64,000 nucleotides of DNA from NCBI GenBank assembly GCA_037384225.1, contig JARROD010000001.1, positions 40,821 to 104,820 of the forward strand. The letters are read 5' to 3'. The position numbers and the translations under genes were made by a program. Below, in pieces: positions 16,279 to 24,195 of this stretch. How positions within the stretch are numbered: position 1 is the stretch's first letter; each line of letters starts with the position of its first letter. Under the pieces are notes generated by a model. It was not told where the DNA came from, searched no databases, and saw nothing but the letters and a program-made list of their open reading frames with translations. This DNA is from JARROD01 sp037384225. GTDB lineage: Bacteria; Pseudomonadota; Gammaproteobacteria; Pseudomonadales; Cellvibrionaceae.

Positions 16279-18507
16279 TTACAGCGCCTCCAGTTTGGCG
16301 TATTTCAGCACCAATCTTTTCAACCCACGCTGTTCAAAATTAACATGCACCTGGGAGTTGGGGCCATTGCCCTCGAAATGCAGTACCACGCCTTCACCGA
16401 ATTTAGGGTGAGAGACTCGCTGGCCCAGTTTGAATCCGGTGTCATTCCCCGACTCACTCGACGAAGTCTGACCGGCGCCAGCCGGCTGCCGATAGTGTTG
16501 TCCGTAACTGATTGGCCGGCTAATGGCGGCTTTGATACGTACCTCTTCGAGCAAATCCGACGGAATTTCCTTTACAAATCGGGAAACGGCATTGTAGGTT
16601 TCATTACCGTGCATACGTCTGCTCTCCGCATAGGTAATATACAACTTTTCCATCGCCCTGGTTATGCCCACGTAACACAGGCGGCGTTCCTCCTCCAGGC
16701 GCTCCGCATCTCCCAAAGACATTTTGTGGGGAAACAGATTTTCTTCCAGCCCGGACAGAAACACCAGGGGAAACTCCAGGCCTTTTGCCGAGTGCAGTGT
16801 CATTAACTGTACCGCGTCCTCATAGGCATCCGCCTGCGCCTCGCCGGCATCCAACGCAGTCTGATCGAGAAATTGATGCAAAACATTGCGCTCATGTTCA
16901 CCATCCTCCTGTAAAGAGCTGGATTCCTGACTCTGGAAAATGCCACAGGCACTCACCAATTCCTCGAGGTTGTCTATTCGCGCCTGGCCTTTTTCGCCTT
17001 TTTCCTTTTCGTGGTATTCATAGAGACCGCTGGTGTGAATGACATGCTCAACCATCTCCTTTAAGCCCAGCACGGATGTATCGCTATACAGGGTGTCAAT
17101 CAGCCGGATAAATTCATTGACGGCGTTGGCGGCCCGGGCCGGCAGACTTTTGTGGGCCACCACAGAAATTGCCGATTGCCACAGCGAGCACCCCTGTTCC
17201 TGGGCAAACAGACGGATACTGTCAAGGGTTTTGCCACCGATACCGCGAGTGGGTGTATTGACGACCCTTTCGAAGGCCGCATCGTCGTCGCGGTTGGCGA
17301 TCAGGCGCAGATAGGCCAGTGTATTCCTTATTTCGAGGCGCTCGTAGAAGCGTTGGCCACCGTAAATGTGGTAGGGCACCCCCTCGCGCAACAAGGCCTC
17401 TTCAAGCACTCGCGACTGGGCATTGGAGCGGTAGAGAATCGCCGTATTGCGGCGGCTGTTGCCTTGGCTGACCCAGCTCTGAATACGCTCTACGATAAAA
17501 CGCGCTTCGTCCTGCTCGTTAAAGGCCGCGTAAAGCGAAATAGCTTCCCCGTCTTTGCCATCGGTCCATAATTGCTTGCCCAAGCGGCCGAAATTATTGG
17601 CTATAACGGCGTTTGCCGCACTGAGGATATTGACAGTGGAACGGTAATTCTGCTCCAGACGTACAATGTCGGTGGCGGGAAAATCGTCGGCGAATTTCTG
17701 GATATTTTCTATTTTGGCGCCGCGCCAACCGTAAATGGATTGGTCATCGTCACCGACGGCGGTCAATTTACAGCTTTCGCCGGCCAATACCCGCAACCAG
17801 GCGTATTGAATCGTATTGGTATCCTGAAACTCGTCCACCAGAATGAAGGGAAAACGCTCCTGATAATGCTGCAACAAGCGCGGATTGTTCAACCACAGTT
17901 CGTGCGCGCGCAGCAGCAGTTCACCGAAATCCACCAGCCCACCACGCCCACAAGCCTCTTCGTAAGCGCTGTATATACGTTTCATGGTCACCAGATAAGG
18001 ATCCGCGGATTCGCGCAGATGCTGCGGGCGCAGCCCTTCGTCTTTCTGTGCATTGATAAACCACTGCGCCTGCTTCGGCGGCCAGCGCGCTTCATCGAGA
18101 CCCAGGCTCTGGCACACTCGCTTGACCAGGCGCAGTTGGTCATCGCTGTCTATTATCTGAAAATTCTGTGCCAGTTGTGCATCCTGCCAATGTGATTTTA
18201 ACAGTCGGTGGGCCAGGCCGTGGAAAGTGCCCACCCACATGCCGCGGGGGCTGAAGCCGAGCAGTTCCTCGATACGGTTGCGCATTTCCCGTGCCGCTTT
18301 ATTGGTAAAGGTGACCGCCAGGATAGAATAGGGTGAAATCCCCTGTTCACGAATCAACCATGCAATGCGGTGCACCAGTACCCGGGTCTTACCGCTGCCG
18401 GCGCCGGCGAGAATCAGTTGATTGCCAGGCGCGGCGGAAACGGCGAGGCACTGGGCCTCATTGAGATTGTCAAGAATAGAGGATTGAGAAGTCAGTGATA
18501 AAGTCAT
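16279..18507 (-). CDS. uvrD: DNA helicase II UvrD
   Basis: A 742-residue superfamily 1 3'-5' helicase for nucleotide excision and mismatch repair. It has the Q-motif region LNEAQCLAV, Walker A AGAGSGKT, motif Ia VTFTNKAAREM, Walker B VDEFQDTN, motif III GDDDQSIYGWRG, motif IV region LEQNYRST, motif V LMTLHSAKGLEFPLVF and motif VI EERRLCYVGITRA. The C-terminal end (LGQRVSHPKFGEGVV) is the usual UvrD/PcrA Tudor-like tail. Length is normal. A HexR-like palindrome lies just upstream of the start codon. Confidence 0.97.
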   Translation of the reverse strand: MTLSLTSQSSILDNLNEAQCLAVSAAPGNQLILAGAGSGKTRVLVHRIAWLIREQGISPYSILAVTFTNKAAREMRNRIEELLGFSPRGMWVGTFHGLAHRLLKSHWQDAQLAQNFQIIDSDDQLRLVKRVCQSLGLDEARWPPKQAQWFINAQKDEGLRPQHLRESADPYLVTMKRIYSAYEEACGRGGLVDFGELLLRAHELWLNNPRLLQHYQERFPFILVDEFQDTNTIQYAWLRVLAGESCKLTAVGDDDQSIYGWRGAKIENIQKFADDFPATDIVRLEQNYRSTVNILSAANAVIANNFGRLGKQLWTDGKDGEAISLYAAFNEQDEARFIVERIQSWVSQGNSRRNTAILYRSNAQSRVLEEALLREGVPYHIYGGQRFYERLEIRNTLAYLRLIANRDDDAAFERVVNTPTRGIGGKTLDSIRLFAQEQGCSLWQSAISVVAHKSLPARAANAVNEFIRLIDTLYSDTSVLGLKEMVEHVIHTSGLYEYHEKEKGEKGQARIDNLEELVSACGIFQSQESSSLQEDGEHERNVLHQFLDQTALDAGEAQADAYEDAVQLMTLHSAKGLEFPLVFLSGLEENLFPHKMSLGDAERLEEERRLCYVGITRAMEKLYITYAESRRMHGNETYNAVSRFVKEIPSDLLEEVRIKAAISRPISYGQHYRQPAGAGQTSSSESGNDTGFKLGQRVSHPKFGEGVVLHFEGNGPNSQVHVNFEQRGLKRLVLKYAKLEAL

Positions 18508-18515
18508 CGGTCCAT

Positions 18516-18530
18516 TGTAGCAAAATTACA
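18516..18530. promoter_or_regulatory. Candidate HexR operator
   Basis: TGTAGCAAAATTACA matches the HexR palindrome TGTARTWWWATTACA reported for gammaproteobacteria at 14 of 15 positions. It lies between divergent uvrD (start codon 9 bases away) and hexR (start 18697). Autoregulation of hexR is the simplest reading. It is a single site judged by eye. Confidence 0.5.
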
Positions 18531-18696
18531 GAAAGTTCGAGATAAGGCTATTTTTTACTACATAGTTTTTATACTATGATTTTATACATAAGCCCAAGGT
18601 CCCGGCACGAAGTTCAATAGGCGCCGCGACCACCAAGATTCTGAGCTTACCCAAGTTTTCGGGCTTAACATAGCTGATTCGGAGTGATAGCCCCAG

Positions 18697-19563
18697 GTGC
18701 GGCCGGCGGAACTTACCCAGAAAATCCGGGATACCATTGACAATATGCGCAAATCCGAGCGCAAGGTGGCCGAGTATGTGTTAGGCAACCCGGCCGACAT
18801 TATCCATATGCGCATCGTCGATCTGGCCACCCAGGCCGACGTTTCCGAGCCCACGGTGGTACGCTTTTGCCGGGCTATCGGTTGCGAGGGGTTTCAGGAC
18901 TTCAAACTCAGCCTGGCGCAACAACTGGCCTCGAGTCCCAGTTTTGGACAGATTGCCGTCACCGATACCGATCCGATCGCAGATTTTACCCATAAAGTAT
19001 TCGATTCCACTATCGATACACTGTTGCAAGTACGCGATAAACTCGACCCTGAAGTACTGGACAAGGCGGTCACTGCGCTGTGCAACGCCAATCGCGTGGA
19101 ATTCTACGGATTTGGCGCCTCCGGCGCAGTGGCGGCCGACGCCCAGCACAAATTCTTTCGCCTGCAGTTGGCGACAGCCGCCCACTCCGATCACCACATT
19201 CAGAATATGTCGGCTATGTCTATGCAACCCGGTGACGTGGTAGTGGCCATTTCTCAAAGTGGCCGCACCAAAGCCCTACTGTATTCAATGGAAATGGTTA
19301 AACAAATGGGCGGCATTGTCATAGGCCTGGCCCCCAGTAAAACGCCGGTCATCAAAAACGCCAGTATACCTATAGAAGTTGATGTAGAGGAGGACATTGA
19401 AATTTACACGCCCCTGTCTTCCCGTATCGCCCACTTGGTTATCATCGATGTACTCGCCATTGGCGTAGCTCAGCGCAAGGGACCACAGCTGCACGGCCAT
19501 TTGTTCAAACTGAAGCAGGGTCTGCGTTCACTGCGCATTCAACCAGAAGACCGACGCAAGTGA
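18697..19563 (+). CDS. hexR: Transcriptional regulator HexR (RpiR/MurR family)
   Basis: A 288-residue regulator: an RpiR-type helix-turn-helix at residues 1-75 (MRKSERKVAEYVLGNP, ATQADVSEPTVVRFCRAIGC) and a SIS sugar-phosphate domain at about 120-260 (EFYGFGASGAVAADAQHKF, VAISQSGRTK). HexR controls Entner-Doudoroff and central sugar genes in response to KDPG. The start is GTG at 18697, with ggag about a dozen bases upstream. Unlike in many relatives, zwf, pgl or eda are not next to it. It is followed by a 262-bp palindromic element. Confidence 0.88.
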   Translation: MRPAELTQKIRDTIDNMRKSERKVAEYVLGNPADIIHMRIVDLATQADVSEPTVVRFCRAIGCEGFQDFKLSLAQQLASSPSFGQIAVTDTDPIADFTHKVFDSTIDTLLQVRDKLDPEVLDKAVTALCNANRVEFYGFGASGAVAADAQHKFFRLQLATAAHSDHHIQNMSAMSMQPGDVVVAISQSGRTKALLYSMEMVKQMGGIVIGLAPSKTPVIKNASIPIEVDVEEDIEIYTPLSSRIAHLVIIDVLAIGVAQRKGPQLHGHLFKLKQGLRSLRIQPEDRRK

Positions 19564-19608
19564 GTACTGTGTCAAACGGAGGAAGGATACTCCACACAAC
19601 CTTTTCAG

Positions 19609-19870
19609 GTAACTTCTCAATAACCCGGTGTGTTGTGCCTTCGATCCGGCGGTAGTTGGCCCAGACTGTTGGAGGCATGGATGCCGACGCCAAGCCTACA
19701 TGGGTGAGGCAAGCCGTTTGCAAAGCACTGCTTTGCGGCGCCGCCGAACGCCCGCCATCCGTGATGGCGGGCCGGGCCCCGGAGGGGGACTTACCGGCGT
19801 GTCTGGGCCAACTACCTCCGGATGGGCGCCGGATCGAAGGCACAAATACCCCGGGTTATTGAGAAGTTAC
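19609..19870. mobile_element. Family-1 MITE-like palindromic element, long copy (262 bp)
   Basis: Ends gtaacttctcaataacccgg (19609-19628) and its exact complement (19851-19870). The inverted similarity continues inward through tgtgccttcgatccggcg and through ggtagttggcccaga and its complement. The outer 8 bases are cttttcag on the left and tttttcag on the right, consistent with an approximately 8-bp target duplication. The centre (about 19670-19800) holds shorter GC-rich palindromes and no plausible gene. It is non-coding and would need a transposase in trans. Confidence 0.8.
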
Positions 19871-20119
19871 TTTTTCAGTTTTTAACCCACTGTTTTTTTA
19901 CAGTTTTTATTATAAGGGAATTTTATATGACAATATTTATGTCTTTTATGTCAATTTAATCAATTGATGACTGAGGATACTTCGATCATAACCGTTTTTA
20001 ATAATATAGGCCGGGGTCTTAGGGTTGTTCAATAACCGGTCAAATAAAAACCCCGGACTAATGATTCACTGCGATAATTTAGTCCGGGGTTACTCGACGA
20101 TAAATAACGGATTAAAAAC
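19871..20119. other. AT-rich intergenic region upstream of the XRE regulator
   Basis: About 250 bases without a gene. The first half is AT-rich; the second half contains the inverted repeat at 20049-20091. A short stretch (gttgttcaataaccgg, about 20023-20038) weakly resembles the family-1 terminus. Confidence 0.5.
20049..20091 (-). terminator. 13-bp inverted repeat, terminator-like on the minus strand
   Basis: Perfect 13-base arms (aaccccggactaa at 20049-20061 and ttagtccggggtt at 20079-20091) around a 17-base loop. On the minus strand the stem is followed by TTTATTTG, which together with the arm's own Ts makes a T-rich tail. It could end minus-strand transcription from tlyA that runs antisense through the XRE gene. 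It could also be an operator for the XRE gene, 28 bases away. Confidence 0.6.
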
Positions 20120-20545
20120 ATGGATGTGTCAATCGGACCGCTATTGGTCACAAGCATGCCGGCGCGCCTGATCGCCCTGCGCAAGGAGCACAACCTATCT
20201 CAGCAAGAGGTTGCAGCGAGTATTGGTGTTTCCATCAATAGAATAAAAAAATTTGAAAACGGCCGAGCCGAACCTTCCCTCAAACTCCTCAAAAAGCTGG
20301 CCCTGACGCTACGTGTAAGTACTGATTTTCTGTTGTTTGGTAAAGAATTGGGTAAAGAGTCTGGTAAAGGCTTCGGCAACGAGCGGCAACTCAGCCCCTG
20401 CAACGAATTAAAACATCATTTTGAAGCTATGAGTGAATTTGACGAAGAAGAACTCAGGATCGCCAATGCACTACTGGAAATCCTGGTATTTAAATATAAA
20501 ACAAAAGCACTGTGGCACCGATCACTAGCGCCGGGCGTAGATTAA
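20120..20545 (+). CDS. XRE-family helix-turn-helix regulator
   Basis: A 141-residue protein with a Cro/CI-type helix-turn-helix at about residues 15-75 (LIALRKEHNLSQQEVAASIG, IKKFENGRAEPSLKLLKKLA, STDFLLFG). A low-complexity Gly/Lys linker (GKELGKESGKGFGNE) and a short acidic helical C-terminus follow. ATG at 20120 is used; ATG at 20156 would drop 12 residues, and neither has a strong ribosome-binding site. The 3' end overlaps convergent tlyA by 21 bases. The target is unknown, and the inverted repeat just upstream may be its operator. Confidence 0.75.
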   Translation: MDVSIGPLLVTSMPARLIALRKEHNLSQQEVAASIGVSINRIKKFENGRAEPSLKLLKKLALTLRVSTDFLLFGKELGKESGKGFGNERQLSPCNELKHHFEAMSEFDEEELRIANALLEILVFKYKTKALWHRSLAPGVD

Positions 20546-21289
20546 AAACTCCCGATTGCCATCCCCACCTTTAAGTGGGCTTTGAAAATAATCCACAACG
20601 TCCAACCCCAGGCGCTGACAACACGCGCGTATGTTGACCTCAACATCGCGATACAAGCGCCGATCCCGCACTAAACCACCTTTACCCACCCCCTTTTTTC
20701 CCACCTCAAACTGAGGTTTAACCAGGCTGATCAAAACGCCATCGGGCTTTAATAAAGGTACCAGAGAGGGTAGTATTTTTTGTTGCGAAATAAAGGACAC
20801 ATCCATAACCGCCAGATCATAACCCCGCCCTGCGGTGTGAGACAGTAATAAATCAGCCGGCAATGCACGGGCGTTGATCCCTTCAAGACAAATTACCCGG
20901 GGGTCCTCCCGCAGTTGCGCGGCCAGCTGATCGCGGCCCACATCCACGCCCACGACTTTCGCGGCCCCCCGTTGCAGCAGACAGTCGGTAAAACCACCCG
21001 TGGACTGCCCCACGTCCAACGCAGTCATCCCGGTCACATCCAGGCCAGTGGTGGAAATGGCGCCCGCCAACTTTAAGGCACCGCGGGAAACATATCGATC
21101 CAGATCTCCCTTTTTAACCGCAAACTCCGTTTCCCGGGGCAGCTTGAGACTGGGTTTAACCGCATCGATCCAAACGCCACCCGGTCTGTAGCTAACTTGC
21201 CTGGCCGCAATTATGCGCTGCGCATGAGTGCGCGATGGAGCCAGCTTCTTCTCCACCAATAACACATCGATGCGTGCTTCAAATGCCAT
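20525..21289 (-). CDS. tlyA: TlyA family rRNA (cytidine-2'-O)-methyltransferase
   Basis: A 254-residue protein with an N-terminal S4 RNA-binding domain (about residues 5-65: RIDVLLVEKKLAPSRTHAQR) and a FtsJ-type methyltransferase domain (SAM loop ALDVGQSTGGFTDCLL, then KVVGVDVGRDQL, AVMDVSFIS and LVKPQFEVGK). TlyA methylates 2'-OH of specific cytidines in 16S and/or 23S rRNA and influences capreomycin sensitivity. Length is normal for the family. The same fold has also been called a haemolysin in older annotations, without good support. Confidence 0.92.
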   Translation of the reverse strand: MAFEARIDVLLVEKKLAPSRTHAQRIIAARQVSYRPGGVWIDAVKPSLKLPRETEFAVKKGDLDRYVSRGALKLAGAISTTGLDVTGMTALDVGQSTGGFTDCLLQRGAAKVVGVDVGRDQLAAQLREDPRVICLEGINARALPADLLLSHTAGRGYDLAVMDVSFISQQKILPSLVPLLKPDGVLISLVKPQFEVGKKGVGKGGLVRDRRLYRDVEVNIRACCQRLGLDVVDYFQSPLKGGDGNREFLIYARR

Positions 21290-21531
21290 ACAAGTGCCCT
21301 AAAGAGTTAACCCCGGAATTTTCGCGCTAGAATCCTACACCATTTTCAGCCCGATCATTGCCACCGCTTTCAAACAGTCTTATGATATTCAAAATATATT
21401 ATTGATATATCATGGCTTACAGTCGCGAAATCAGTATTGTTAAGCAACAGACATCCTTCAATACCGGTAAAGCGCCAGCGCGTTTGTCGATCCTGCGCTA
21501 CCTATTACCAATCACTACATGGAAAATTAAG

Positions 21532-22431
21532 ATGTCACATATTGAATGGAAAGGAGTTTTTCCCGCCCTCACAACCAAGTTTACAGAGAGTTTTCAACTC
21601 GATTTGAGCGCTTTCATTAATAACCTGGAGGTGCAATTAAAAGAAGGTGTCCAGGGCATAGTGCTCGGTGGCTCGCTGGGCGAAGCGAGCACTCTCACCG
21701 CGGAAGAAAAGACTTTGCTCACAGAGGCTGCGGTCAAGCATATCAATGGGCGCATACCAGTAGTGGTCAATATTGCCGAACAGAGCACCAGCGCGGCGAT
21801 TGACGCCGCGCGACGGGCGCAACAAGATGGCGCTTGCGGGTTAATGCTGTTGCCACCCATGCGCTACAAAGCCGATGCAAGAGAAACAGTCGCTTATTTT
21901 AAAACAGTGGCCGACGCCACCTCTTTGCCCATCATGATCTACAACAATCCGGTCGATTACGGTATTGAAGTTACAATGGATATGTTTTCCGAACTGGCGG
22001 CATGCGACAACATTCAAGCCGTCAAAGAATCGACCCGGGATGTTTCCAACGTCACCCGAATGCGCAACCGCTTCGGTGAACGCTTCAGCATTCTAGCCGG
22101 AGTGGATACCCTGGCGCTGGAAGAGTTGTTAATGGGTGCCGACGGCTGGGTCGCCGGATTGGTGTGCGCTTTTCCCCGGGAAACCGTAGCTATTTATAAT
22201 CTGGTTCAGCAGGAGCGCCGCCGCGAAGCGCTGGAGATTTATCGCTGGTTTTTACCCCTACTGGAACTGGACACAAGTCCCAAGCTAGTGCAGAACATAA
22301 AGCTGGCGGAAGTTGCTACCGGCCTGGGTACAGCGAGCGTGCGGCCACCGCGCCTGCCTTTGGTGGGAGACGAATTAGATAAAGTGCAAAATACACTTCG
22401 TGTTTGTCTGGCGACGCGACCGACCCTGTAA
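21532..22431 (+). CDS. DapA-family lyase, probable 1-pyrroline-4-hydroxy-2-carboxylate deaminase
   Basis: A 299-residue (beta/alpha)8 protein of the dihydrodipicolinate synthase/N-acetylneuraminate lyase family. Catalytic Tyr137 lies in IMIYNNP and Schiff-base Lys165 in IQAVKEST; the GGSLGEASTL motif is at about 46-55. In hydroxyproline catabolism a DapA-family enzyme (LhpC/HypD type) deaminates pyrroline-4-hydroxy-2-carboxylate to 2-oxoglutarate semialdehyde. The neighbouring epimerase and FAD dehydrogenase support this role. The ATG at 21532 fits family N-termini; 40 codons of open frame upstream are probably not translated. Confidence 0.78.
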   Translation: MSHIEWKGVFPALTTKFTESFQLDLSAFINNLEVQLKEGVQGIVLGGSLGEASTLTAEEKTLLTEAAVKHINGRIPVVVNIAEQSTSAAIDAARRAQQDGACGLMLLPPMRYKADARETVAYFKTVADATSLPIMIYNNPVDYGIEVTMDMFSELAACDNIQAVKESTRDVSNVTRMRNRFGERFSILAGVDTLALEELLMGADGWVAGLVCAFPRETVAIYNLVQQERRREALEIYRWFLPLLELDTSPKLVQNIKLAEVATGLGTASVRPPRLPLVGDELDKVQNTLRVCLATRPTL

Positions 22432-22485
22432 TAGAGTGACTTAACGTTGCAGAATTGAGCGCAATTGGAATGGCAGGAGTCGAAC

Positions 22486-23121
22486 TTGAATTACCACAGT
22501 CTGGCCGAGAGAGCCTACTTTGAGCTGGAAAATCTTATCGTTACCCTGGCACTGGAGCCGGGGGAGATATATTCCGAATCCGAACTCGGCGGGAAAATAA
22601 ATATCGGCCGAACCCCTTTGCGGGAAGCTTTGTTAAGGCTGGCCAATGAAAAACTGGTCAAGGTTGTTCCCCGCCGCGGGATCGTCATTACCAATATCAA
22701 TATCGGCGATTACTTTACCCTGCTCGACACCCGGTCCGTACTCGATAAGCTCATTGCGCAGGCCGCGGCGAAAAAGGCCTCAACCGAGCAAAAGGAACAG
22801 CTCAATGCCCTTGCCGATAAAATAAAACGCTTGGCGGAACAAAACCAGATTGCCGAATATATGGACATCGACAAAGAGTTTGACCTTCTCGTTGCCGCCG
22901 CGGCAAAAAACAAATTTGCCAGTGAAGCGGCAATGCCACTGCACGCTCACTGCCGTCGTTTCTGGTTTTATTTTCATCACAATGACCTGGTAACGCCGGC
23001 CAGACACCACGCGACATTGATGCGTACTATTGCACTCGGGAAAGAAGATCAGGCTGGCCTGGACTCGGATAAACTGATCGAATATTTAAAAGAGATCGCC
23101 CGCGCCAGTATCGAAGGTTGA
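22486..23121 (+). CDS. GntR-family regulator (FCD type), probable hydroxyproline regulator
   Basis: A 211-residue regulator. The N-terminal winged helix runs from residue 5 to about 70 (ALEPGEIYSESELGGKINIG, RTPLREALLRLANEKLV, PRRGIVITNI), followed by a helical FCD ligand-binding domain. The start is a TTG at 22486, chosen because aggag lies at 22475-22479 with a six-base spacer; a TTG at 22465 would add seven residues without a good site. It lies between the deaminase and epimerase genes in the same direction, so it probably controls this pathway. Its operator is not identified. Confidence 0.8.
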   Translation: MNYHSLAERAYFELENLIVTLALEPGEIYSESELGGKINIGRTPLREALLRLANEKLVKVVPRRGIVITNINIGDYFTLLDTRSVLDKLIAQAAAKKASTEQKEQLNALADKIKRLAEQNQIAEYMDIDKEFDLLVAAAAKNKFASEAAMPLHAHCRRFWFYFHHNDLVTPARHHATLMRTIALGKEDQAGLDSDKLIEYLKEIARASIEG

Positions 23122-23131
23122 AAATCTGTTC

Positions 23132-23181
23132 GGTAACTTCTCAATACGGTGATTTCTCAATACGGTAGCTTCTCAATACGG
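23132..23181. repeat. Three tandem 16-bp copies of the family-1 terminus
   Basis: Units ggtaacttctcaatac (23132), ggtgatttctcaatac (23148) and ggtagcttctcaatac (23164) follow each other directly, then gg. Each resembles the outer end of the palindromic elements at 19609 and 48252. The array fills the space between the GntR gene and the epimerase gene. The final gg forms the ggag (23180-23183) that probably serves as the epimerase ribosome-binding site. Confidence 0.85.
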
Positions 23182-23191
23182 AGATACAGCA

Positions 23192-24193
23192 TTGAAAAAG
23201 AAAACATTTTTCTGCATCGACGCCCACACCTGCGGCAATCCCGTCAGAGTGGTTGCCGGTGGCGGTCCCTACTTAAAGGGCACCTCCATGCTGCAAAAAC
23301 GCGCACACTTTCTCGCCGAATACGACTGGATAAGGACCGGCCTGATGTTTGAGCCCAGAGGTCACGACATGATGTCCGGCTCTATCCTGTTACCGCCGCA
23401 ATCGGATGAAGACGATCTGGAAATTTTATTTATCGAAACCAGTGGCTGCCTGCCCATGTGCGGCCACGGTACCATCGGTACCGTCACCGCCGCGATAGAA
23501 CACCAACTGGTCTTCCCGAAAACACCGGGTGAACTGCGTCTGCAGACACCGGCGGGACCGGTCACGGCCAAATACCAACTCGAGGGGAACAAAGTCACTT
23601 CAGTACAATTGATTAACGTGCCTTCATTTTTGCATTCTCGAGACCTGTCCGTAACCAGCCCGGAACTCGGCGAGTTGACGGTCGATGTCGCCTACGGCGG
23701 CAACTTCTACGCGATCGTCGACCCACAGGAAAACTTCTCCGGTATCGAAAATTTTACCGCCGCCGAGTTGATTCGTTTCAGCCCGGAAATCCGCCGCCGC
23801 CTCAACGACAGCTACACGTTTATCCATCCCGAAGACCAGCGTATTGCCGGGCTGTCCCATATCCAGTGGACCGGCGCCACACTCAAGCCCGATTCAAGCG
23901 CGCGCAACGCGGTTTTCTACGGCGACAAAGCCATAGATCGCTCACCCTGCGGTACCGGAACCTCAGCGCGTATGGCGCAATGGGCCGCCCGCGATAAACT
24001 CAGTGTAGGCAGCACCTTTGTGCACGAAAGCTTTATCGGCAGCACATTTACAGGCCGTGTTGAAAAGTCTACCCAGGTGGGACAATACCCGGCCATTATC
24101 CCCAGCATCGAAGGCTGGGCTTATGTGACAGGAACCAGCACCATCATAATTGATGAAAACGACCCCTATGCTTTTGGATTTCAGGTTATATAA
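23192..24193 (+). CDS. 4-hydroxyproline 2-epimerase (proline racemase family)
   Basis: A 333-residue proline-racemase-fold enzyme with both catalytic cysteines, Cys90 (MCGHGT) and Cys253 (SPCGTGTSARMA). This argues for an epimerase/racemase and against trans-3-hydroxyproline dehydratase, which lacks the second Cys. With the DapA-type deaminase and FAD dehydrogenase it fits trans-4-hydroxy-L-proline to cis-4-hydroxy-D-proline conversion (LhpA/HypRE type). The start is a TTG at 23192 with ggag eight bases upstream, placed at the edge of a tandem repeat. It ends 2 bases before the next gene. Confidence 0.88.
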   Translation: MKKKTFFCIDAHTCGNPVRVVAGGGPYLKGTSMLQKRAHFLAEYDWIRTGLMFEPRGHDMMSGSILLPPQSDEDDLEILFIETSGCLPMCGHGTIGTVTAAIEHQLVFPKTPGELRLQTPAGPVTAKYQLEGNKVTSVQLINVPSFLHSRDLSVTSPELGELTVDVAYGGNFYAIVDPQENFSGIENFTAAELIRFSPEIRRRLNDSYTFIHPEDQRIAGLSHIQWTGATLKPDSSARNAVFYGDKAIDRSPCGTGTSARMAQWAARDKLSVGSTFVHESFIGSTFTGRVEKSTQVGQYPAIIPSIEGWAYVTGTSTIIIDENDPYAFGFQVI

Positions 24194-24195
24194 AC

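Noticed and set aside
19609..19870. A gene inside the long family-1 element
   Set aside because: Open frames of 68-112 codons occur on both strands but change identity with the palindrome and lack ribosome-binding sites; non-coding is the better reading.
23132..23181. CRISPR-like array in front of the epimerase gene
   Set aside because: The units are directly adjacent without unique spacers, so this is a tandem repeat, not CRISPR.
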